Shown: positions 18,054-26,502 of the stretch, piece by piece
Numbering within the stretch: position 1 is the stretch's first letter
How the letters are laid out: every line of letters starts with the position of its first letter
Assembly (NCBI GenBank): GCA_018267195.1
Contig: JAFDYY010000015.1
Span: 1 to 57,676 of the forward strand
Origin: Bacteroidota bacterium
GTDB lineage: Bacteria; Bacteroidota; Bacteroidia; Cytophagales; Cyclobacteriaceae
DNA: 57,676 nucleotides
Direction of reading: 5' to 3'
Program-made: the position numbers and the translations under genes
Notes under the pieces: model-generated
What the model was told of the DNA's origin: nothing
Databases searched by the model: none
The model's input: only the letters and a program-made list of their open reading frames with translations

Positions 18054-19207
18054 AATCCGTTTACAACGCTAACTGGCTACACAATCTTACTCTTGTAAAA
18101 GAAGCCAACCGCTGGCGAAAACAAGGCTGGATTACCCACGAACAATTTGATAAAATCTCATCAGCCTACTCCTCTTCTTTTTATCATCCTAATTTTTTTA
18201 TTCGCCTGGTACTTTTTGTCGCTACCCTCATTGCCTTATCAGGAATAACCGGTTTGTTGGGTCTGGCGTTTGTTAATACGGGGCGAATCGTTATTTCCGT
18301 ATTGTGCATTTTTTATGGAGTTATTTCCTGGTTTATACTGGAAACTGTTTTTGTGCACGCCCAACGTCATTATAAGTCAGGCGTCAATGAAGCCTTGCTG
18401 TACCACTCGGCCGGGTTTATCATTGGCGGAATAGCCGGTCTGGTAAATGCAAACCTGTATGTTGTACTGGCCGCCTGCGTTTTAGTTTTTGCCTGGGCTG
18501 CCCTCCGGTTTATAGATTTGATCTCCACGGTTGCTGCGTGGGGGTGTCTTGGCTTCTTTATTTTTTATTTACTCTACAACACAGGCGAAGAGGCCCGTCT
18601 GATTATCCCTTTTATTATGATTCTGCTTTTTAGCGGATTTTATTTTTTGATTTTAAAGCTCCAAGAAAAAAAAGGAAACGAAGAATGGAAAAATTGTTTT
18701 ACCCTTTCGGAAACTTTCTGTTTATTGACCATCTACGCAGCCGGAAATTATTTTGTCGTTCGCGAACTGAGTATTTCGCTGATGTCTCTTTCGCTACAAG
18801 AAGGTGAAGACATTCCGTTGGCCTGGTTATTTTATTTTCTTACTATAACCCTTCCGTTGATCTACCTCTATTTCGGCATTCAAAAGAAAAATATCGTACT
18901 GATCCGTGTGAGTTTGGTTGTGCTGGCGTGTGCCGTGTTTACATTCAAATATTATTTCAGTCTTGGTCATTATGAAATTACCCTCACATCGGCCGGAATT
19001 ATTCTATTAGGTATAGCCGGATGGTTATACCGCTATCTTAAAACACCCCGACACGGATATACGGCCGAAAATATTTTATCAGAAAAATGGGGAAGCTCCC
19101 ACATTAGCGCGTTCATTATTTCGCAAACAATGGGTGGGAACAAAGCACCTGAGTCGGCTGAAGACGGAGGTTCTTTCGGGGGCGGAGGATCGACCGATCG
19201 TTTTTGA
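18050..19207 (+). CDS. DUF2157/DUF4401-like multi-TM membrane protein (second of pair)
   Basis: A 385-aa partner of the preceding protein. It has the same layout: a soluble N-terminus (EANRWRKQGWITHEQFDKI) and about ten membrane helices. It then carries a hydrophilic C-terminal tail ending GGSFGGGGSTDRF, a glycine-rich end seen in several bacterial membrane protein families such as TPM/DUF2207. The shared N-terminal pattern suggests the pair arose by duplication. The stop is only 2 bases from the convergent stop of pxpC. Function unknown. Confidence 0.75.
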   Translation: MKSVYNANWLHNLTLVKEANRWRKQGWITHEQFDKISSAYSSSFYHPNFFIRLVLFVATLIALSGITGLLGLAFVNTGRIVISVLCIFYGVISWFILETVFVHAQRHYKSGVNEALLYHSAGFIIGGIAGLVNANLYVVLAACVLVFAWAALRFIDLISTVAAWGCLGFFIFYLLYNTGEEARLIIPFIMILLFSGFYFLILKLQEKKGNEEWKNCFTLSETFCLLTIYAAGNYFVVRELSISLMSLSLQEGEDIPLAWLFYFLTITLPLIYLYFGIQKKNIVLIRVSLVVLACAVFTFKYYFSLGHYEITLTSAGIILLGIAGWLYRYLKTPRHGYTAENILSEKWGSSHISAFIISQTMGGNKAPESAEDGGSFGGGGSTDRF

Positions 19208-19209
19208 TT

Positions 19210-20184
19210 TCAACGCATCAGGTTTAGTTGGAGGCGGCAACTTTGTTTTAATTCGGCAAGGTAAGTATCGCGATCATGCCACAGATTTTCAGCTTCGGAG
19301 AAAGAGAGCCACTTAAAATAAATTTTTTCGCCCGGCAAGCACTGAGCCAGTTTAGGCAAATCAGCCTGTATTACCGAAGCTATGCGAGGGTACCCGCCCG
19401 TGGTTTGGCTATCGGCCATCAGCACTACCAAATTGCCATCCGGTAAAAGCTGAACCGTACCTACCTCTACGGGCGATGATACCAACTCTCTTTTTTCTTT
19501 CACAGAAAGGAGCGGGCCATACAGCCGGTAGCCCATGCGGTTGCTCTGCAAGGAAACACCAAATTCTCCGGAAGAGAAAATTTGCCGGGAGGATTCAGAA
19601 AGCCAATCGGTTTCAATGGATGGCATACACCGGATTTCGTTAGGGAGAGAATAAAATTGATTGAGTGACATAACGGATACACTCCACGGCAGGCTTCCTG
19701 TTTCATCGGCCGAATAATTTGTTTCGGCCTCTACCACATCGTTGGTTTGTAAAATACGCCCTTGGTATCCTCCTCTTTTTGCACTCATGTTAGTGGTGCA
19801 ACTCCCCAACCATTCTTCAGCTTTCCATCCGCCTTGCACAGCCAGATAGGCCCAAGTGCCACCGGTTGTTTTTGCCAGCCTCAACAAGGTGTTTGCTTTT
19901 ACTTTAACCGGGCGCCATAGCGGAAATAATTTATTATTCAGATACAGTTCAAACCCTTTTCCGGTGGCGCTGATCAATAAATCATGAAGAATTAAAATTT
20001 GCGATGAAGAGTAGCCCAACTCCATGACAACCTGGTCGCCCTCATTGCCAACCAAAAAATTAGATACTTTCATCGCTACTGTATCCATGGCTCCGCCTGC
20101 CCCAATGCCCCACCTTCGGTAGCCTTTTCGCGGGTCAGCTACCAACGTAGTAATCATGGCAGGCTTGATCATTTTAATACTCAT
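19210..20184 (-). CDS. pxpC: 5-oxoprolinase subunit C (KipA, carboxyltransferase-like)
   Basis: A 324-aa PxpC subunit. DPRKGYRRWGIGAGGAMDTVAMKVSNFLVGN near the N-terminus and the NRMGYRLYGP, SPVEVGTVQLLPDGN, DSQTTGGYPRIASVI series are diagnostic of the KipA/AHS2 domain. It overlaps pxpB by 11 bases, as is usual for this complex. Its last 17 codons contain copy B of the 28-bp repeat, and its last residues differ from the remnant found beside pxpA, so the present 3' end may have been rebuilt when the neighbouring gene pair arrived. Confidence 0.95.
   Translation of the reverse strand: MSIKMIKPAMITTLVADPRKGYRRWGIGAGGAMDTVAMKVSNFLVGNEGDQVVMELGYSSSQILILHDLLISATGKGFELYLNNKLFPLWRPVKVKANTLLRLAKTTGGTWAYLAVQGGWKAEEWLGSCTTNMSAKRGGYQGRILQTNDVVEAETNYSADETGSLPWSVSVMSLNQFYSLPNEIRCMPSIETDWLSESSRQIFSSGEFGVSLQSNRMGYRLYGPLLSVKEKRELVSSPVEVGTVQLLPDGNLVVLMADSQTTGGYPRIASVIQADLPKLAQCLPGEKIYFKWLSFSEAENLWHDRDTYLAELKQSCRLQLNLMR
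19233..19260. repeat. 28-bp direct repeat, copy B (inside pxpC 3' end)
   Basis: Second copy of the repeat at 16980-17007, with differences only at its third and seventeenth bases. It lies within the coding sequence for the pxpC C-terminus. Confidence 0.8.
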
Positions 20185-20872
20185 TCAAAGCATTAAATTC
20201 ATTTTGTGAGACAGCAAAAAAAAATATTTCATCACCGGCCTTGAGCAAGGCGGGCGGATTTTTTAGGGTATCAAAAATTTTTAAGGGCGTTCGCCCGATC
20301 AGTTGCCAGCCGCCCGGAGAAGACTGCGGATAAATACCGGTTTGAAACCCCGCTATCCCCACACTCCCGGCCGGCACGCAGGTGCGCGGAGTAGCTTTTC
20401 GGGGTGCCGCTATGCGCGCATCAACCATGCCCATATAGGGAAAGCCGGGCAAAAAGCCGAGCATAAAAACGCGGTATTGCACAGCCGTGTGGATGGTGAT
20501 AATTTCTTCTATTTTTAACTGCTGCTGATCGGCCAGCGCGGGTAGGTCTTCCCCGTCATACAATACCGGGATTTTAATTTTTCTTCTTTCAGAAAAAGTG
20601 TTGGCCGGTAATCGGTTCATTAAATTTTTCAGAAACCCTTCTACAAAAGAGAGAGCGGGAAGCGGGCTGGCTTTCGACAGTTCCGATCTATTAAAATAAA
20701 CCGCCAGCGAAGCATAGGCCGGAACAGATTCGATAAATCCGGGAAAAGGAGTTTGCGCAAGCAGCCGATGGAGTTCAATTACCCGATCGTTAATTTCAAA
20801 ATCAATTTTATTGGCAAAAGAAATAAGTACGACTTCTTCATTTAAGAACGAAATGGTGTACTGATCTTTCAT
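20174..20872 (-). CDS. pxpB: 5-oxoprolinase subunit B (KipI, AHS1 domain)
   Basis: A 232-aa PxpB subunit. It shows the family pattern: LPVLYDGEDLPALA-like block (here IPVLYDGEDLPALADQQ), IITIHTAVQYRVFMLGFLPGFPYMGMVD, AAPRKATPRTCVPAGSVGIAGFQTGIYP, and SPGGWQLIGRTPLKIF. Together with PxpC it performs the ATP-dependent activation step on 5-oxoproline, with PxpA taking part. In Bacillus the homologue KipI also inhibits the sporulation kinase KinA, which is not expected here. It starts 18 bases after the aldose epimerase gene ends and may share its transcript. Confidence 0.95.
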   Translation of the reverse strand: MKDQYTISFLNEEVVLISFANKIDFEINDRVIELHRLLAQTPFPGFIESVPAYASLAVYFNRSELSKASPLPALSFVEGFLKNLMNRLPANTFSERRKIKIPVLYDGEDLPALADQQQLKIEEIITIHTAVQYRVFMLGFLPGFPYMGMVDARIAAPRKATPRTCVPAGSVGIAGFQTGIYPQSSPGGWQLIGRTPLKIFDTLKNPPALLKAGDEIFFFAVSQNEFNALNEY

Positions 20873-20890
20873 CGGGTATGGAAATAAAAA

Positions 20891-22006
20891 CTACTGCACA
20901 GAAAACCGATAAATTGTTTTTTGCCGGTACACTTGACCCGGTTTTAAAACCGTGGTTGGAAAATGAGAGTGATTGGGTGAATCGGGAAAATGCTGGGCTT
21001 CCAAACAAAAGGCCGATCGGTATTCGTATTTTTTGTTGCCTTTCCCCACATCTGTTCCATCTAAAAAATTTCCTGAATAAAATTGCAATCCGGGTTCGGT
21101 TGTCCAAACTTCCATTACCCGACCGCTGGCCGGCTCCCTCACCCGGGCAGCCAAGGATAATTCATTTTCTTTTTTGTTCAACACCCAGTTGTGGTCGTAC
21201 CCCTTCCCCCATTTCAGTTGTTCATCGGGTAGATGTATGTAGCTTCCTATTTTATGAATCTGTAAAAAATCGAATGGTGTGCCTTTCACTTTTCGCCATT
21301 CACCCAGCGGAATCAATGTAGAATCTACCGGGCAAAATGCATCGGCATTAATCATCAATTCATGATTAAGGATGGTTTCGCTGCCGGCCCCGGCCAAATT
21401 AAAAAATGAATGATGGGTTAAATTGAGTATCGTTTCCTGATCGGTCGTAGCTTCGTAATCAATGATCAGTTCATTGTGGTGGGATAAGGTGTAAATTACT
21501 TTTACCGATAAATTTCCAGGGTAGCCTTCTTCTCCGTCTTGGCTTTGGTAGTTCAGTTCCAATTTATTTTTATCAATCGGGCGGGCGTGCCAATATACCT
21601 GATGAAATCCGTGAGGGCCACCGTGCAAGGCGTTCGTTCCGTTATTTGTATTGAGCTGATACGATTTTCCATTTAGAGAAAATTTTCCTTTAGCTATACG
21701 GTTGCCATACCGGCCGATTAGAGCCCCAAAGTATGGATTACCCGAAAGGTATTGATGGAGCGAATCGTAGCCCAGCACCACATCGTCCGGCTTTCCGTTT
21801 TTGTCGGGCACAAAAAGCGAAATAATTTTTCCTCCATAGTTCGTTACTTCCATCGTTATCCCGGAAGTGTTGCTCAGATGATACAACTTAAGCGAATCAG
21901 AAACAGCAATAGACATGGAAGGTTGATTTCGTTGATTAGAGCAAGATAACAGAAAGCAAATCCAAGTAGTTAGAAAATAACTTACGGATCGGGAAAATGA
22001 GCACAC
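20891..22006 (-). CDS. Aldose 1-epimerase (galactose mutarotase), lipoprotein form
   Basis: A 371-aa mutarotase starting at GTG 22006. Residues 1-22 form a lipoprotein signal with lipobox LLSC (Cys22), so the enzyme should be anchored in a membrane facing outward. The catalytic domain is typical: NYGGKIISLFVPDKNG, NPYFGALIGRYGNRIAKG, NGTNALHGGPHGFHQVYW with the catalytic His pair region, NLTHHSFFNLAG and GYDHNWVL. It interconverts alpha and beta anomers of hexoses. The gap to the upstream aminotransferase is only 11 bases. Sugar processing at the cell surface is consistent with Bacteroidota lifestyle. Confidence 0.92.
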   Translation of the reverse strand: MCSFSRSVSYFLTTWICFLLSCSNQRNQPSMSIAVSDSLKLYHLSNTSGITMEVTNYGGKIISLFVPDKNGKPDDVVLGYDSLHQYLSGNPYFGALIGRYGNRIAKGKFSLNGKSYQLNTNNGTNALHGGPHGFHQVYWHARPIDKNKLELNYQSQDGEEGYPGNLSVKVIYTLSHHNELIIDYEATTDQETILNLTHHSFFNLAGAGSETILNHELMINADAFCPVDSTLIPLGEWRKVKGTPFDFLQIHKIGSYIHLPDEQLKWGKGYDHNWVLNKKENELSLAARVREPASGRVMEVWTTEPGLQFYSGNFLDGTDVGKGNKKYEYRSAFCLEAQHFPDSPNHSHFPTTVLKPGQVYRQKTIYRFSVQ

Positions 22007-22017
22007 CGGTGAGCCAA

Positions 22018-23160
22018 TCAGGAAATAAAATCAGCAAACGCTTTTACAAATCCTTTCATTTCATCTTCGGTGCCAATGCTAACACGGCACCATTCTTTGT
22101 GTTGGTAATCCCAGATGCGCATAATGTAGCCACGTTCTTCCATTTTACTGAGAATTGTCTTGCCCTCTTTGGCTGCAGGGAAAAACACAAAATTGGTTAG
22201 TGTCTTTCCGTAGAATACTTTGTGTTGATCCAGGTAGTCGGTCAGCACTTTTCTTGCCACTGTATTTTTATGGCGCACCATGGTCATAAATTCTTCATCG
22301 TCCAAGCTGGCTTTGGCCGCTGCAATGGCCGTTTGGCTATATGGAAAATCTCCGCTATAGGTAGAGATTTTTTTGATCAGGTCGGGTTTGGCCACCAGAT
22401 AGCCCAAACGCAATCCGGCCAGGCCATAGATTTTTGAAAACGTACGCGACACTACTACGTTCATATCTTTTTTTACCAACTCTACCATTGAGCTTTGCCG
22501 AGAGGGCTCCAAAAATTCTAAGTAGGCTTCATCGGAATAGACCGGTACTTTTTTGGATACTTCTTCACAAAAAGATCTTACTTTATTCCAATCTACCAAT
22601 GTGCCGGTGGGGTTATTGGGGTTGCAGATAAAAACTAATTTGGTATCGTTCTTTACGGCTGCCGCCAGTGCCTCGTAATTGTACTCCAGATTTTCGTTCA
22701 TGTCCACCTTATCCCACACGGCATTAAACACCTGAGCATAATTCATCAGCAAGGGAAAGGTGGGGAAGCCCGATGCGATGCGGCCGCCTTCTAATCCAAA
22801 GGCGGTGGCTGTCTGGCACAACAAATCGCTGGAACCCGCACCTACATGAATGTGATCAACGGTTACTCCTTCTTTTTTTGCCAGGATGGATTTCAGTTCA
22901 CCGATGGCCGCAAACGGATACCGGTTCCCTTCCGACAAAATCTGCATCACGGCCTCGCGTGCTTTAACGGATGGACCATACGGGTTTTCGTTAGACCCCA
23001 AACGGATTTTGCCCGGGCCGGCCGGATTCATATAAGCAACTTCTGCCCGGCTCATGGGCGAAGCCCGAAGCTGATCAAACAAAGACGTGGAAGCTACCAA
23101 ACCAGCCGAAAGAGCGGCTGTCGATTTAAACCAGTTTCTGCGCGAAATTTTCGAATCCAT
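22018..23160 (-). CDS. Tat-exported PLP-dependent aminotransferase, histidinol-phosphate type
   Basis: A 380-aa fold-type I aminotransferase. The ATG at 23160 gives MDSKISRRNWFKSTAALSAG, a twin-arginine signal (SRRNWFK, then a mild hydrophobic Ala-rich stretch); the longer frame from 23226 would bury it. The enzyme part has IRLGSNENPYGPS, the NPNNPTG loop, DEAYLEF, and the PLP-lysine motif SRTFSKIYGLAGLRLGY, all as in HisC. A Tat-exported aminotransferase is unlikely to serve histidine synthesis, since PLP and its substrates are cytosolic; Tat would export it already folded with PLP. The substrate is unknown. Confidence 0.87.
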   Translation of the reverse strand: MDSKISRRNWFKSTAALSAGLVASTSLFDQLRASPMSRAEVAYMNPAGPGKIRLGSNENPYGPSVKAREAVMQILSEGNRYPFAAIGELKSILAKKEGVTVDHIHVGAGSSDLLCQTATAFGLEGGRIASGFPTFPLLMNYAQVFNAVWDKVDMNENLEYNYEALAAAVKNDTKLVFICNPNNPTGTLVDWNKVRSFCEEVSKKVPVYSDEAYLEFLEPSRQSSMVELVKKDMNVVVSRTFSKIYGLAGLRLGYLVAKPDLIKKISTYSGDFPYSQTAIAAAKASLDDEEFMTMVRHKNTVARKVLTDYLDQHKVFYGKTLTNFVFFPAAKEGKTILSKMEERGYIMRIWDYQHKEWCRVSIGTEDEMKGFVKAFADFIS

Positions 23161-23244
23161 ACAATCGGCATTTAGTTGAAAGCCAACCGAAGGTAACAAA
23201 AAGAAAAATAAAAAAATTACCGACACTACTCTTACTATTGAACC

Positions 23245-23529
23245 CTACTCGCGGTTTCTTTTCTGGTAGGTGCTCTGATAGACTATCCCTGTAATGACCG
23301 AAAGAAATATAAACCCAAGAGTCCACAGCAGCTTTGCCAAGGGTTCGCGTTTGGTATTTTGATAGACATCTATAATCCCCAGATAAACAAACGGCAAGCC
23401 TAAGATAACACCGGCCGAAAACAATACATTGGCTCCAGGCCAGTGCATCACTTTATATAAAGCCGCTACAGTATATACTAAGAGCGAACCCGCCAGGCTG
23501 ATGGTGTATTGTGCGGCTTTTTTTAGCAT
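23245..23529 (-). CDS. GldL-like small membrane protein
   Basis: A 94-aa protein with two to three hydrophobic helices. ALYKVMHWPGANVLFSAGVILG closely follows the pattern of the first membrane region of GldL, the type IX secretion motor protein, where a K-x-M-H-W-P-G motif is typical. It lacks the long GldL cytoplasmic part and the neighbouring gldKMN genes, so it is a stand-alone relative, not the motor protein itself. It lies between the aminotransferase and the sigma factor on the same strand. Function unknown. Confidence 0.72.
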   Translation of the reverse strand: MLKKAAQYTISLAGSLLVYTVAALYKVMHWPGANVLFSAGVILGLPFVYLGIIDVYQNTKREPLAKLLWTLGFIFLSVITGIVYQSTYQKRNRE

Positions 23530-23580
23530 ATTGGGATTAACCCTTTTTAAAAAATCTTTACCTGAACTCTGCTTGTTGAG

Positions 23581-24195
23581 CTACAAATGTTCTTTTTTAT
23601 TTTTTACTAAATCATAAAGCAGTTCGCGGGCGCGGTGAAGTTGTGCTTTCACGGTGCCCAGTGGGGCATCCAGTTCCTGGGCTATTTCTTCGTAACTCAG
23701 TTCATTAAAATACCTGAGCCGCACCAGCCGTTGGTATTTGCCCGGCAGCATATTTACAAACACCTGAATCAATTCTTCTTTTTGAGCGCGAATGGCTTCT
23801 TCTTGCGGATTCAGGTTTTCTTTGTCTTGCACATCTATCCCTACCGATTGGCCATCGTCATCGGTGTACATGTTTTCGATACTGAGTGTATTCAGTTTTT
23901 TCTTTCGTATGTAATCGATGGTGTTGTTGGTGGCAATTCTAAAGAGCCATGTACTGAACGTAAAGTCTCTTTTAAACCGATGCAGGCTGCGAAATGCTTT
24001 GCTGAATGCCTCCATCGTAAGGTCTTCGGCATCATCTACGTTGCGTACCATTTTTAAAATGGTGTGGTAAACCGAACGCTTGTAGCGTTGCAAAAGTTTG
24101 GCGTATGCCTTATCATCTCCGGCTACAGCCCGGTCTATCAGCTTAAAGTCTTCAATTGCTTTAGACGAAAACCGACCTTCTTCTAAACCTTCCAT
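23581..24195 (-). CDS. ECF-like sigma-70 family RNA polymerase sigma factor
   Basis: A 204-aa sigma factor with regions 2 and 4 only. Region 2 includes DDAEDLTMEAFSKAFRSLHRF and FSTWLFRIATNNTIDYIRKKKL (about residues 58-105). Region 4 includes RYFNELSYEEIAQELDAPLGTVKAQLHRAREL (about 160-195), a helix-turn-helix that reads the -35-type element. No anti-sigma gene is adjacent. Its start overlaps the end of the glycosyltransferase gene by 13 bases, so the two are translationally linked, which raises the idea that cell-envelope glycosylation and this regulon are coordinated. Confidence 0.92.
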   Translation of the reverse strand: MEGLEEGRFSSKAIEDFKLIDRAVAGDDKAYAKLLQRYKRSVYHTILKMVRNVDDAEDLTMEAFSKAFRSLHRFKRDFTFSTWLFRIATNNTIDYIRKKKLNTLSIENMYTDDDGQSVGIDVQDKENLNPQEEAIRAQKEELIQVFVNMLPGKYQRLVRLRYFNELSYEEIAQELDAPLGTVKAQLHRARELLYDLVKNKKEHL

Positions 24196-25349
24196 TTTAC
24201 TTTTTTGGCGAACAATGCCTTCGCACCGGTTACAAGGTAGTAAATGCTATAAATAAAATCTAAAAGCGGTGTTTTCCACGATTCAAAACGATCGCCCAGT
24301 TTTTTTGAGCCCTTGTGCATCACTATGGCCAGCAAAATGATCCGCACGAAAAAGAAAATCGCTATGGTTTCCCACCAAGGCGATAAAAACAAGACCGGCA
24401 CCACTACAATCCATGTAAGTATCCAAGAAACTGAAACGGCTGCCAGCCCCACTTTATCATATAAACGATAATACCGGCCTACCGACAGGTGCCTGAATTT
24501 TTGATACATAAATTCGGCCACTGTTTTTTTTGCCTTAGACTCTACCAATGATTCTTTTCCCAGGCTTACCGATGTATTTCTTTTTTGGGCATGCCGGTTT
24601 ACAAAGAGATCGTCATCTCCACCGGTAACATCGCGGTGTTCATGAAACCCTTTATTGTTTAAAAATAATTCTTTGCGATAAGCAAGGTTACGCCCCACGC
24701 CCATGTAGGGCTTGCCCAGCAAGGCTAGTGCCATAAACTGAATACCCGTAAACAGTGCCTCAAAACGAATAAATAAATTCAGCAGGCCTTTTTCTTTTTG
24801 GTAGGGCGAAAAACCCAGTACAATCTCAGTATCGGGGTGAAATTGTTTGCTCATCTGGCTGATCCAATGCTCGGTGGTTGGCCGGCAATCTGCATCGGTT
24901 AGCAACACCCATTCATACTGAGCCGCTTTAATGCCGAGCGTTAACGCAAATTTTTTTCCATTTATGTGTTCCGGTTTTTGCGTAACCCGCACCCGTTTTA
25001 GCCGGGGCTGCTCGTGGGTTTGCTGCAACAGAAAATCGTATGTGCCATCATTGCACCGGTCTTCTACTACAATCACTTCATACACCGGGTACTGCTGAGC
25101 CAATAATACCGGAAGCAACGCGCGCAGGTTTTCTTCTTCATCGTGCGCACAGACAATAACCGATACAGGCTCCTGTTTTTCGGTATAAGCCGGGTTGGGT
25201 TTTTTCAATCCATAAAGAAGCAGGATAAAAAAAGTAATCTGAACGGTAAGTACCAACAAACTGATAACAGCTAGGCCCAAGTTGAAAATAGTTAGATATA
25301 AAAACGACAAAGATAAAGGCTTATCGAAAATGAAAAAGGCGAAATCCAT
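24183..25349 (-). CDS. Membrane glycosyltransferase, family 2
   Basis: A 388-aa glycosyltransferase. An N-terminal membrane helix (about residues 17-40) precedes a GT-A domain: VSVIVCAHDEEENLRALLPVLL, EVIVVEDRCNDGTYDFL, and the metal-binding LTDADCRP. Later come the GVGRNLAYRKELFL and GGDDDLFVNRH acceptor-site motifs and two or three C-terminal helices. The layout resembles processive or membrane-bound transferases that build glycolipids or exopolysaccharide. The sugar and acceptor cannot be read from sequence. Divergent from tgt with only 14 bases between starts, so the promoters overlap the coding ends. Confidence 0.9.
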   Translation of the reverse strand: MDFAFFIFDKPLSLSFLYLTIFNLGLAVISLLVLTVQITFFILLLYGLKKPNPAYTEKQEPVSVIVCAHDEEENLRALLPVLLAQQYPVYEVIVVEDRCNDGTYDFLLQQTHEQPRLKRVRVTQKPEHINGKKFALTLGIKAAQYEWVLLTDADCRPTTEHWISQMSKQFHPDTEIVLGFSPYQKEKGLLNLFIRFEALFTGIQFMALALLGKPYMGVGRNLAYRKELFLNNKGFHEHRDVTGGDDDLFVNRHAQKRNTSVSLGKESLVESKAKKTVAEFMYQKFRHLSVGRYYRLYDKVGLAAVSVSWILTWIVVVPVLFLSPWWETIAIFFFVRIILLAIVMHKGSKKLGDRFESWKTPLLDFIYSIYYLVTGAKALFAKKVKWKV

Positions 25350-25356
25350 AACTTTG
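25349..25356 (+). promoter_or_regulatory. Possible -7 box for tgt
   Basis: TAACTTTG matches TAnnTTTG exactly, 8 bases upstream of the tgt ATG at 25364. The very short leader would put transcription start at or next to the ATG. No -33 TTG is evident. Confidence 0.35.
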
Positions 25357-25363
25357 CCTATTC

Positions 25364-26494
25364 ATGAAATTTCAACTTCAGCACACCGACAAACATTCGC
25401 ACGCCCGTGCCGGCCAGATTACCACAGACCATGGCGAAATTCCCACGCCTATTTTCATGCCCGTGGGCACAGCCGGATCAGTAAAGGCCGTACATCAGCG
25501 CGAACTGGAAAACGACATCGGGGCTAAAATTATTCTGGGCAACACCTACCACCTCTACCTGCGGCCGGGGTTAGAAATTCTTGAACAAGCCGGAGGGCTT
25601 CATCACTTTAACGGATGGAAAAAACCGATCCTGACCGACAGTGGCGGGTACCAGGTGTATTCGCTGGGCGAACACCGGAAAATCAATGAAGAAGGGGTGG
25701 TATTTAAATCGCACATAGACGGATCTAGACACAACTTTACTCCCGAAAGTGTAATGGATATTGAGCGCACCATCGGGGCCGACATTATCATGGCCTTCGA
25801 TGAATGCACACCCTACCCGTGCGAATATGATTATGCCAAAAAATCGATGGGGCGAACTCACCGGTGGCTGAGCCGGTGCATAAACCGGGTAAACACGACC
25901 TCGCCCAAATACGGCTACAGCCAGGCGCTTTTCCCTATTGTGCAGGGAAGTACTTATAAAGATTTGCGCATCGCTTCAGCTGAATTTATTGCTTCGCAGA
26001 ACCAGCCCGGCAACGCCATCGGGGGGCTATCGGTGGGCGAACCACACGAAATAATGTATGAAATGACCGCTCTGACCTGCGGCATTTTGCCGGCCGATAA
26101 GCCCCGCTACCTGATGGGGGTAGGCACCCCCGAAAATATTCTGGAGTGCATCGCCTTGGGCATCGATATGTTTGATTGCGTTATGCCCACCCGCAATGCC
26201 CGCAACGGCATGCTGTTTACCTCGTGCGGCATCATCAACATCCGAAATGAAAAATGGAAAAACGACTATACTTCCATAGATGCCGAACTGGGCGGATATG
26301 CCAGCACATTTTACTCCAAAGCCTACCTGCGCCACCTCATTATATCGAAAGAAATTTTAGGCGCGCAAATTGCTTCTATCCACAACCTAAGCTTCTATCT
26401 TTGGCTGGTGAAGCAGGCCCGGCAAAAAATTGAAGAAGGTGTTTTTGCCGAATGGAAAAATAAAATGGTAAAACAAGTATCGACTCGATTGTAA
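25364..26494 (+). CDS. tgt: tRNA-guanine(34) transglycosylase
   Basis: A 376-aa queuine/preQ1 transglycosylase, the enzyme that swaps G34 for preQ1 in tRNAs with GUN anticodons. TPIFMPVGTAGSVKAVHQREL, GNTYHLYLRPG, LTDSGGYQVYSLG, and the catalytic block GIDMFDCVMPTRNARNG are all present. The zinc site is unusual: where most bacterial enzymes have Cys-x-Cys-x-x-Cys after the IDAE-type sequence, this protein has ELGGYASTFYSKAYLRHL without any cysteine, though the downstream IHNL histidine remains. The start sits 14 bases from the divergent glycosyltransferase; the gene leads an operon with two membrane genes. Confidence 0.95.
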   Translation: MKFQLQHTDKHSHARAGQITTDHGEIPTPIFMPVGTAGSVKAVHQRELENDIGAKIILGNTYHLYLRPGLEILEQAGGLHHFNGWKKPILTDSGGYQVYSLGEHRKINEEGVVFKSHIDGSRHNFTPESVMDIERTIGADIIMAFDECTPYPCEYDYAKKSMGRTHRWLSRCINRVNTTSPKYGYSQALFPIVQGSTYKDLRIASAEFIASQNQPGNAIGGLSVGEPHEIMYEMTALTCGILPADKPRYLMGVGTPENILECIALGIDMFDCVMPTRNARNGMLFTSCGIINIRNEKWKNDYTSIDAELGGYASTFYSKAYLRHLIISKEILGAQIASIHNLSFYLWLVKQARQKIEEGVFAEWKNKMVKQVSTRL

Positions 26495-26502
26495 TTGTCT
26501 CC

